64,000 bases of DNA from Cyprinodon diabolis (Eukaryota; Chordata; Actinopteri; Cyprinodontiformes; Cyprinodontidae). Each line of letters begins with the position of its first letter. The stretch's first letter is position 1. Of this stretch, positions 10,601-22,600 are shown one piece after another. The stretch lies in the NCBI GenBank assembly GCA_030533445.1, contig CM060072.1, positions 14,967,767 to 15,031,766 on the forward strand, read 5' to 3'. Position numbers and translations under genes: made by a program. The notes under the pieces are model-generated. The model saw only the letters and a program-made list of their open reading frames with translations. It made no database searches and was not told the origin of the DNA.

Positions 10601-13600
10601 AAAAGAAAGAAAAGTAACTTTACATCTGACTTCTGGTAGACAGACTTCTGCTGTTTTAGAGCATCTATTAGAGACAGAACGAAATAAAGGACCAGTCAAA
10701 GAACCAAAGAAAGAAAGAACCAAAGACAGATAAAACAAAAGAACCAAAGGAAGATGGAACCAAAGAGAGATGAAATCGAAGAACCAAAGAAAGATGGAAC
10801 CAAAGAACCAAAGAAAGATGGAACGAGAAAAAGATTGAACGAAAAGAAGATGGAACCAAAGAACCAAAGGAAGATGGAACCTAAGAGAGACAAAATCGAA
10901 GAACCAAAGAAAGATGGAACGAGAGAAAGATTGAGCAAATGAACCAAAGGAAGAGGGAACCAAAGTAAGATAAAACGAAAGAATGAAAGGAAGGAACGAA
11001 CAAAAGAAAGAAAAGTAACTTTACATCTGACTTCTGGTAGACAGACTTCTGCTGTTTTAGAGAGTCTATTAGAGATGGACGGCATGCTGTGGAAACAATC
11101 ATCTGGTCCTGAATGTAAACCAAAACAAAGATGACCTATATAAATCCACAGTGCTGACATTCATTTAACAGCCACTTTTAATACGTCTGGCTGCTTGGTA
11201 GTTAAAAAAAAAAAAAAAAGTCTCTTCGGACTGAGGCTGGCCACTAATACACCATAAGTGCTTCCATGATGGGAGACAGCAGGAAAGATGTGTGCTCTCT
11301 TGCTCTCTCTCTCTGCAGCTAAGTGGAAAGGCTACAGGAAAAAAAAAAAAAAAAACTTCAATCCTTTGGGTCAGGTTTGCGATCATTTCCCGCTGATAAC
11401 CACATGTTACTAAGCATCTAGTGATTTTTATTCCTTTTTAGGAAAACACTCATTTCAAGTGCGTTCAAGAAAAAAAAAACACCCCAGCACTACTCTCTCC
11501 ACAATTAATCCTTAAAAGAATCAGGACATCCTTGTCCTTCACACATAAACTAAACTGAACTCAAGGCATAGGAGGATAGGAGATTGAGGCCAAGAAGCTG
11601 ACATACCCTACTTCAATGGTACAGTGGATGTAAGAAAAACAAGCAATGTGAAAGTCAGTCTGTCAGAGTTATGAAATCTAGAGAGATAGAACAGATTTAC
11701 AACTGAATTAAAGCTGAGAATCAACTGAACAGCTGCTCACACAGATGACTGTTAATCCTGCTGGATGCAAAGATAACGGCTAGCAACTCAATGCATGATT
11801 TAGGTTGTTTTCTGCCTCATGTGAGAGCTGAATAAGTAACAGCCATGGTATAGAAACCAAAAACACAAAGGGATGCGCTGCATGCTGATCAATGTGATGA
11901 CATTAAAAAAATTCATTTCCGCATTTTAATAAGGAGTTTTTTTTTTTTTTTTTTACTGCAAATAGAGATTAAGGCACTAAAATAATGTGCTCTTGGTTCT
12001 GGTTATTAACTTTACTAATTAGATATGTTTAAAAGCTGCCTAATGAAACGCAGAGAAGGTGGAAACTGGATCATAGCCACATTTATTGATAATGTGATCA
12101 ATTTTGTAATAAATTATCAGGAGTTATAATAAGTCACAACACAAAGCCATGGCGTCTACTCTATAGAAATTTGAATAGCTACTTTAATCAAACTAATGTT
12201 CATAATTAGGTGCTTTTAAGGCTTTTGTTACTTTACGATTCCTGCTTCTGGCTGGTGGAGTTTCATTATGTCTGCCGCAGCGATCAGCTAAACTCTTTTG
12301 GGCCAGACATGTTTGCTCTAACAAATGATGGTTTACCCAAACCCTCTAATAGGGATGTCCTGATCAAATACTGATATCTGTCCAATATCAGCTAAAAAAC
12401 TAATATTGAATAACATAAACCGCAAGCCAAAGCCTCAGCTATTGGCCTACTGATGGAAACACTATGATTCTGTTTAAGTTTATGTAATTTATAGGTTAAT
12501 AATACAGAGGTCAGTTTTTCCAGTACTATGGCTTTTGTCTGTTTTCTTCTTTTAATGTCACTGATTACGCCTTTTCCAGCATCTAAGGCTAAAAAACAAG
12601 TGATAAAAGTATGTCTGATGATATCTTATCAGGTCAATGGGGTATTGTACCAGAAATGAAAAAGTGGTATTGGGATATCCCTACCTTCTAGCCCTTTATG
12701 ACACTGGTAATAAAAGAGACCATACTGGCCGCAGGAGCTCCCCGTTGGTCTGTGTAACATGACCTTCCAGAGGTAGACCCCTGCAGCCGAAACTGAAGCT
12801 GTTGAACTTAAAGACTTAAGCTTATAATGTCTCCAAAATGGGAGTCATTGATGTACTGCAGGGGGGCTCATGAAATTTACTCTATTTTTTCCATTTATGG
12901 CAGTACTTCCAGCAGATTTGTAAAGGAGCATAATAAGCTGCTCCACATGCTGACTTTTAGAATGCCTCATTGTTGATTTCAGAACTATTTCTCTCCAGAG
13001 AAATGATTTTCAACATGCTGTTATTCTTTCACATGTCTTTTCAGCCCTGCCCACACATTTTCTACCAGACAAAAACAAAAACACATTATTTTGACCGAAC
13101 CCAGGCCGGCTTGTAACTAAGACCTGTTAAAAATACACAAAAATATCAAATATTAAAAAAAAAAACTTCAAAGGCACGACAAATTTTAATTAGGAATAGC
13201 TGTACAGATCAAGTTAGATAAACCTTTGGGAATGAATTAGAAATGCCCGACATTCAGTGTTGTGATCCTGATAAATCTAGTTGTCTCAGTACAATGAGGC
13301 TGATCTGCTTAAATTCATTTTGGGACGACAGATCTGTTAGTGTCGGGGGGGATAAAAAAATAAATAAAAAAGAAATAAAGAAGAATCCTGAATGGCACCT
13401 TAACGTTAAGTAAGAGGGAAACATAAGACTTATGCAACCATATAGTAATGATAGGAAATTTGGTGTTTAATAATTCATACACTCTAAATCTAAGTGCTTA
13501 TACCAGCATATACAATGAACTGATACCAACATTAATGCGGTGATGGATTGGCATACCATTGAAAAAAATATATACTTTTCCCATTTTCATACCCATTGCA

Positions 13601-16600
13601 GTGTTCACATGGTCAGCAACTGGAATTTTATTTTATGTTTCTTTTTAAATATGTGAGAAATACCAAAGGGGATGGTGTAATAACGTGAAACTGTAAGAAA
13701 ACAACGCATGGCATGTTACATTAATAAAATGAAACCATTTGAAAAGTGTGGTTTGCACAAGACAGCAGAGAGAAGCATCAGAGGCACACGGTGACTTTGG
13801 AGGAGCTGCAAAAATCCAGAAGTGAAGGTAATAAGACCCCTGCTTCGATTCACTTAAAAAATATATATATTTTAAATATATTATTATTTAAATTAAATGT
13901 TGCAGTAACTCATGTGCAGTTTGTGAGTGTGTTGCTGTAGGTGTAGATAGTTATAGTTGATGGCTGACTTCAAGCTTCTCAAGCAGAGAAGGAAGCAAGT
14001 CAGGTGTACCAGTCAAATGAGACCTAGGCTTTGACTACACTGTGAATTATGTTAAAAAAATAGTGGTGGCAGCATCATGCTGAGGGGAAACTTTTTTTTT
14101 AAACTGAGGTGGAGGTTTTGCTTTAGATCAGAGGTGTCGAACTGGTTCCAGAAAGGGCCGTGTGGCTGCAGGGTTTCTTTCCAACCAAGCAATAGCACAC
14201 AAGACTCCATTCATCTCATCAAGTTAGTCCAATCTGAATATGATGACTTGATGAAATGACTGGAGTCTGGTGTGCTTTTGCTTGGTTGGAAAGAAACCCT
14301 GCAGCCACACAGCACTTTCTGGAACCAGTTTGAAACCCCTGATTTTGATAGAATAGCTCCAAACATACAACAAGAGGTACAGTGGATTGGTTTGGATCAA
14401 AGCATGTTTATGTGTTAAAAATAAAGGCCAGTGTTTTACTTTAAAATCTATGTTCAGACAGAGATATTTTTCTGGTGGCCAGCGAGGAAAGAAAAAGCTT
14501 CATTATGGAACACCTGCTCTGCTAATACGTCCTGTGCTTCTCCATTTGTGTAAATAAATATAAAAAAAGCTCTCAACGTCATTTACTGCAGCAAACCTGA
14601 TACCTAATATGCCTAAAAGAAAAAAAAGAAAACAACCTAGGAATTCAGGTTGAGAACCAAACTGTTTTACATGCAGATTAAAAACTGTGACTTAGATGGA
14701 TTGCTCTGCTAAATATGCACAACGGTGTGACAGGAGAAGAAAAAGGCCAGCTGTGTGGCTCCTGTTCCGATTCCCGCTTAGATCTTGTGACACGATGAGT
14801 TGAACTCATACCAACAACCAAAAAACCCAAACACACCTGCAGCTGGAAGTCCTGTAATGATGTTGGGCTGCTCCAGTGACTGGCAGACAGGCTGATGGCT
14901 GAACGCGCTGGAGTGAAGAGACCGCAAGAAGGGAGCAGAGCTGCTGCATAGATAGTCTGCTGTCTTATAATCAGCCACAGTACAATCTGACAGCACAGTC
15001 ACAGTGAGCTCTCTGGACGGCAGGCAGTCGAACACCTGCGACAGACAAAGACAAAGCAATACTCTGTTGGAGTTCTGATTTTGCACCCACTCATATAATA
15101 TGTGCAAAAAGTTCAAGAAAGAGCCACGTTTGTGCTTCTTTCCACGTGAGGTTCTAGCCACACCTGCGTCTGGCAGCTGAAGCTGACATTTCTGAGGCCA
15201 GCCAATATTTTTCCAATTTGCAGCTGTCAAGTTTTGAAAACACTGCTCCTAATATAGCCTCATCTTCGACCGATCTGCTGACAGGAGTGAAATCCGTCGT
15301 GATTCTCTGCTGCTGCAACTGAAGGCAGTACATTCAGAAGGCAGGCTGTGTTTTCTGCTTCTAAAAACAGCCCACCAATAATCACCCAGTTAAAAATCAC
15401 TGAATGGATCTCAGTCATACAGTTTGACTTAAGCAACAAAATGCTGAACCAATAAATCCCCCCCACAGTTCTTCTCTCTATGTTATAAGGATAAAATGTC
15501 TCCAGATGCTTATGAGCTATTCGAAATTATAACAACTAAAGCTTCATGAATCGTCCTTAACAACATGTTGATTGAATCAGATTCTATTTCAGTCCTGATG
15601 TTGCCATGTCATTATGACTTCTGAAGGAAAGAAAGAAAAACGCTTTCCTTACGTAGGCTGCAAGGGCCAACTATCAGTCTTTTCAGGGGGTTAAACTAGG
15701 GGGGAAAAAAAATACCTTTTCTGTCCACTGAAACAGCTGGTCCTCTGCAATGTGGCAGATCGCCTGGCAGATCAAAACCTAAAAAGACAACAAAGCATTT
15801 TCTCATCACTCTCCAATCCCACAGGAAGGACAGAGATAAGAAACGATAGTTTCAAAGTAGTGGTGAGAGGAAATGGTGGCATTCATGAGGAAAATTGTGT
15901 GTCTGATGAACTAAAACCAAATATTTCAGGTTTAAGGCTTATAAAACGTTGTCTAATTTGCCAGAGAGTACAAGAGTTTAAGCAGATAACAGGAAGGCTA
16001 AACGGAGTACAGCTAAGTTGTTATCCCTTGGAGCTTACAACTTTGATCAGTTATGGAACCTTTGAAAATCATAACGGTGTTTTCTGTCATGCCAATTTCT
16101 GATACACAATGCTAAAGCAGTTAGCTTAGTATCAAGTTTAGTTACAAAAGAAATGTATAGCTCATAACTTTATTTTTGCTTCAAATTCAACACTATAATT
16201 CATCGTTTAACTCATAACAGTGTGTGTCTGTTTGTAGACTGAAAAAAGAGGGCATCATTTTATAGCTATGATGCATTTTTTAATGAACAAAAGAGTTTGC
16301 CAAGTCTGAAATGTTGATTACAGGTCAGATCTAATCAAGGAAAATGTGATTGTAACTGATTGGTGCTTCACTGTTTGACTATTGTTCTGGCTTGAAAAAA
16401 CAACAATGACACTGAGAGTTAATTAATCTGCTAAGTTTTAATTAGCAATTTGTTAAAGAAAAAGCTATTTTGAAATTAGAAGGATTAAGAATAATGCCAC
16501 ATAAAAAATGTAAATTATTAACTTGATATTTTTTTTTCAATAACCATTCAAACTGGCCGTTTGCTGCATCACAACTACTCTGAACTTAAGTACATAAAAC

Positions 16601-19600
16601 CCATATTGTTACACAGCATTTTTTAGGCTGGTCATAACAGGATATTTAATAAATGGCACTCTATACAGTATATTAATGTCTAGCCTACAGCTTTTCATGT
16701 TTTTTTCCAGTATGTGCAGCCAACTGAAACGGCAGGACAGGTGTGATAAATCCAAGCGTTCCACTGCAGCACGGTGATTTCACACACAGTCTATCAGTGT
16801 GTTTATCTTGATTAAATCACAGGTTAGTGAAGGCGCACTAACAGAAGGTAACTGTAGATGCCTCTAGGCCCCACTCACTGCTTCGTTTTTTCTTTTAAGA
16901 TGATAATTAATGTAAAAGACTTGAAGTGGATGGACAGATAAAAAGATGGAGCCTACCACAGCTTAGGGAAATTATTCCCTAATAACCGCTGTCAGTGTAC
17001 TACAGGATTTTAGACTTCCAGACTCACATTTGCAGCTTTCAGCCCTTTATTCCCATGTGCGTGCATATATATATATACACTATATTGCCAAAAGTATTTG
17101 CTCACCTGCCTTGACTCACATATGAGCTTAAGTGACATCCCGTTCCTAATCCATAGGGTTCAATATGACGTCGGTCCACCCTTTGCAGCTAGAACAGCTT
17201 CAACTCTTCTGGGAAGGCTGTCCACAAGGTTTAGGAGTGTGTTTATGGGAATTTTTGACCATTCTTCCAGAAGCGCATTTGTGAGGTCGCACACTGATGT
17301 TGGACGAGAAGGCCTGGCTCTCAGTCTCCGCTCTAATTCATCCCAAAGGTGTTCTATCGGGTTGAGGTCAGGACTCTGTGCAGGCCAGTCAAGTTCATCC
17401 ACACCAGACTCTGTCATCCATGTCTTTATGGACCTTGCTTTGTGCACTGGTGCACAGTCATGTTGGAAGAGGAAGGGGCCAGCTCCAAACTGTTCCCACA
17501 AAGTTGGGAGCATGGAATTGTCCAAAATGTCTTGGTATGCTGAAGCATTCAGAGTTCCTTTCACTGGAACTAAGGGGCCAAGCCCAGCTCCTGAAAAACA
17601 ACCCCACACCATAATCCCCCCTCCACCAAACTTTACACTTGGCACAATGCAGTCAGACAAGTACCGTTCTCCTGGCAACCGCCAAACCCAGACCCGTCCA
17701 TCAGATTGCCAGATGGAGAAGCGCGATTCGTCACTCCAGAGAACGCGTCTCCACTGCTCTAGAGTCCAGTGGCGGCGTGCTTTACACCACCGCATCCGAC
17801 GCTTTGCATTGCACTTGGTTATGTATGGCTTGGATGCAGCTGCTCGACCATGGAAACCCATTCCATGAAGCTCTCTGCGCACTGTTCTTGAGCTAATCTG
17901 AAGGCCACATGAAGTTTGGAGGTCTGTAGTGATTGACTCTGCAGAAAGTTGGCGACCTCTTCGCACTATGCGCTTCAGCATCCGCTGACCCCGCTCCGTC
18001 AGTTTACGTGGCCTACCACTTCGTGGCTGAGTTGCTGTCGTTCCCAAACACTTCCATTTTCTTATAATACAGCTGACAGTTGACTGTGGAATATTTAGGA
18101 GCGAGGAAATTTCACGACTGGATTTGTTGCACAGGTGGCATCCTATCACAGTTCCACGCTGGAATTCACTGAGCTCCTGAGAGCGACCCATTCTTTCACA
18201 AATGTTTGTAAAAACAGTCTGCATGCCTAGGTGCTTGAATTTATACACCTGTGGCCATGGAAGTGATTGGAACACCTGATTCCAATAATTTGGATGGGTG
18301 AGCAAATACTTTTGGCAATATAGTGTATATATATATATATATATATATAAATAAAAGACCAAACAGTAAACAAAGGGGAAAAAAAGAGTTGATGTGTTGG
18401 CGATGTGTTTCCTGAGGTGTTAATCAACAGCAGATATATTCTGAGGTGCCGTTTTTCTCGCCGTGCCACTCACTGACGGGTCGTCCTTGTGTCTGTAGAA
18501 AACACATGCTGACTCCTCGCTGCTCTGCCCAGTTCCAGACCGGCTCCTCTCGTTCCACGCCAGCGCACGTCCGACCGCGTCCCAGTTTGCAGAGGCGAGA
18601 ACGTACGCTGACAGGAAGCCTGCGAAGACGAATATGCACAGATTTTAAAAACAACAACTCGATTCAGAGTTCAGAGTGTTTTTTTTTTCTTTTTTTACTT
18701 CTTCTTCTGATAAATCAACATATTTTGTGTGTTTACACTTTCAAACATCCAGACACTGATTCATAAAGATGTCTTATACTCTTGTCTGTGCGGTTTGATA
18801 CACATGTCTCTGGGGCCTTTAGACAGATCTCACTTACTGGCAGCATTGTTTCCCACAGCCAGGATGAAGCTGGAACAGTGCAGCTTGTTTCCAGCTTTCA
18901 ACAACTCTGTGATTTCAGGGCTCCAGTGAAGATGAACAGCTCTGATAAAAGGAGAGGTAAGAAAGAAAAAAAACTCAGTTGAAATTTCCTACCCCTTAAA
19001 GGAAAAACAGAACTAGAACCAATCTACAGTAGCAACATATCCAGATTAAAAAGCATAAAAGTTAAAACTAATATCCAATCTTCTGCCACAGTTAATCTGT
19101 TATTGTTTTGCAAAAAGCAGCACTGCTAAATTAATCTGAATCATTCAAAGTGCCTCTGCTCAGCCCACTCACAACAACATAGAAATGATGGGTAACATAA
19201 TGGAAAGACGTCACTCAGTGAAGACACTCCAACATTCAAATTATCGCTCAAATAACACCTTTAGGAAAACGCTGTAAACAAACACAGCTATGACTCTTGA
19301 TGGAGGCGGCCATTTCAATTAAATTACTCTGCTTTTTTCTATTTAATCACAGCTGATAGCTGCTGATCCAAACTTTAACTCTGCTTATTGATGATCACAT
19401 TGATAAGCACTCTAGTGCCATTTTGGTCTATGGTTCTGCAGAATGCAGAGCGGTTAAATTCATCTAAATAATTAGAAGAGCTCCTCTCTGCCATTTTTTC
19501 TCAAATCCTACCATCCAATCTGGACTTTTAACTATGATAATTTGTTTAAACTAACAGTCAAATGTATGGTATTAATAATAGAGGGAAAAATTTGCTGCAT

Positions 19601-22600
19601 GTTCCTTGATCAAGCATAAATGAAGAGGTTAAAATATGCTTTCTGTTGCTGTATCAAATATTTTTTTTCAATTTGAAGTGATTCATTTAATGAAATAATG
19701 GAGGTTAAATGATAGGAAGAGGGAAAATTAACATGGAGATAAGTAAAGGAATATGAGCTGAACTATTTATCGGCTGACCAGCGCATCACTAATCATCCTC
19801 TCTTCTTTACATTTGGTTCCCAGTTAGAAATTCAGCATAAATTGGCGCGTCTGTATAAATAACAATAAGATTGAAAAAGGAATCTGTGACATATTTTTAG
19901 ATGACAATAGTTTCAAACCAACACTGTATTTTTTTTAGAGCTACACCGATCCAATACCTGGATCAGATTTCGGCTCCAACATTAACGCCTTAGCTGGATC
20001 AGAAATCGTTTATGGGAGAATTATCCTGCCATAATGCAAGAGCACATAATTTCAATTTGAGAAAAGAATTTCATCTTCTTGCACTCAAAACTTATAATGC
20101 TCACACTCAAAACATGCGCTCTCTCTCAAATATTTTCTCTTCTCTCTCAAATCTTTGTTTCTTCTCTCAGGTTTAATGCTTCTTGCACAGATATTTTCTC
20201 CTCTCGTCGTTCTATTGGCTGGAAAGGTTGCTAGGCGACAATCCAACTGCAATCCGAGAGAGAGCAAAAGAAATCTGCAAGCAGAGCCTACGGGTTTGCG
20301 AGCGTATCTGAGATTTGAGCAGAGCGTGGTTTGTGCGCGAAGAGAAGGAGGAAAGCGAGAGGAGAAAATATCTGTGCAAGAAGCATTCAATCTGAGAGAA
20401 GAAACAAAGATTTGAGAGAGAAGAGAAAATATTTGAGAGAGAGCGCATGTTTTGAGAGTGAGCATTATAAGTTTTGAGTGTAAGAAGATGAAATTCTTTT
20501 CACAAATTGAAATTATGTGCTCTTGCATTATGGCAGGATAATTCTTCCATAATCGTTGATTTGATATTTGATATCCAATCCTCCGCACTTAACATTTGGG
20601 ATGCACCGATCCACTTTTTTCACCTCCGATACCGATATTTGAAGTTTAATGTTGGCCGATACCGGTAACAAAGAGTACATGTCAGACTAAATAATACAAT
20701 TCAGCAATAGTTTCAAGGTGTTGCTTTTAGGGGTGTAAATCACATCCATCATGGCGATGGCGATTCGATTCAGTATCGATTTCCTGACCCAACGATTCAA
20801 TTATTTTCGATACTCAAGAATACACCACAATACGATTCGATTTGATTAATTTGTTTATTTTATTATTTTTTTTTTTTACACCTTACAGGCTAGACAATGT
20901 TTCAAATTTGAAATAAATCAACGAAAGCTGTAATATCGTTATGCTTTTTTTTTTTTTTTTTTTTTTAGAAACAACACCAAATAACAGAAGTAGAAAAGTT
21001 TTACTCCACCTATTCCTATTAAAACATATTAAACCTCATTCACTGAAAAATAATGGGTTATAGATTCTGAAAGGCCTTGCATCAAAAAATACTGCACACA
21101 ATCAGTGCAATGAGCGCAATTCAATACCTCGGCTCCAGACGTCCCCGCCCCCTCCACAGACGCACCGCTGCACCTCTCCCAAATTGTACAGTGGGGCAAA
21201 AAAGTATTTAGTCAGCCAGCAATAGTGCAAGTTCTCCCACTCAAAAAGATGAGAGAGGCCGGTAATTTTCATCATAGATATACCTCAACTATGAGAGACA
21301 AAATGAGAAAAAAAAAATCCAGAAAATCACATTGTCTGATTTTTAAAGAATTTATTTGCAAAATATGGTGGAAAATAAGTATTTGGTCAGTTACAAACAA
21401 GCAAGATTCCTGGCTCTCACAGACCTGTAACTTCTTCTGTAAGAGGCTCCTCTGTCCTCCACTCGTTACCTTCATTAATGGCACCTGTTTGAACCCGTTA
21501 TCAGTATAAAAGACACCTGTCCACAACCTCAAACAGTCACACTCTAAACTCTACCATGGCCAAAACTAGAGAGCTGTCAAAGGACACCCGAAACAAAATT
21601 ATAGACCTGCACCAGGCTGGGAAGTCTGAATCTGCGATAGGTAAACAGCTTGGTGTGAAGAAATCAACTGTGGGATCAATTATTAGAAAATGGAAAACAT
21701 ACAAGACCACTGATAATCTTCCCTTATCTGGGGCTCCACGCAAGATCTCACCCCGTGGGGTCAAAATGATCACAAGAACGGTGAGTAAAAATCCCAGAAC
21801 CACACGGGGGGACCTAGTGAATGACCTGCAGAGAGCTGGGACCAAAGTAACAAAGGCTACCATCAGTAACACACTACGCCGCCAGGGACTCAAATCCTGC
21901 AGTGCCAGACGTGTCCCCCTGCTTAAGCCAGTACATGTCAAGGCCCGTCTCAAGTTTGCTAGAGAGCATTTGGATGATCCAGACGATGACTGGGAGAATA
22001 TCATATGGTCAGATGAAACCAAAATAGAACGTGTTTGGAGGAGAGAGAATGCTGAGTTGCATCCAAAGAACACCATACCTACAGTGAAGAATGGGGGTGG
22101 AAACATCATGCTTTGGGGCTGTTTTTTCTGCTAAAGGACCAGGACGACTGATCCGTGTGAAGAAAAGAATGAATGGGGCCATGTATCGTCAAATTTTGAG
22201 TGAAAACCTCCTTCCATCAGCAAGGGCATTGAAGATGAAACGTGGCTGGGTCTTTCAGCATGACAATGATCCCAAACACACCGCCCGGGTAACGAAGGAG
22301 TGGCTTCGTAAGAAGCATTTCAAGGTCCTGGAGTGGCCTAGCCAGTCTCCAGATCTCAACCCCATAGAAAATCTTTGAAGGGAGTTGAAAGTCCGTGTTG
22401 CCCAGCGACAGCCCCAGAACATCACTGCTCTAGAGGAGATCTGCATGGAGGAATGGGCCAAAATACCAGCAACAGTGTGTGAAAACCTTGTGAAGACTTA
22501 CAGAAAACGTTCGATCTCTGTCATTGCCAACAAAGGGTGCTGTATATAACACAGTATTGAGATGAACTTTTGTTATTGACCAAATACTTATTTTCCACCA

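Noticed and set aside
9708..11160. Long frames on both strands (up to 284 codons), Lys/Glu-rich on plus and Phe/Leu/Ser-rich on minus
   Set aside because: They are translations of the GA-rich minisatellite. The period, both-strand openness and 401-bp duplication explain them without a gene.
17098..17896. Plus-strand frames of 256 and 85 codons
   Set aside because: They lie antisense inside the Tc1 transposase and show no domains.
18192..18362. 57-residue N-terminal extension of the Tc1 transposase
   Set aside because: It is translated from the TIR and the (TA)n repeat. Family members start at [10 protein letters not shown].
21537..22109. 190-codon minus-strand frame
   Set aside because: Antisense shadow of the Tc1 transposase at 21556-22549.
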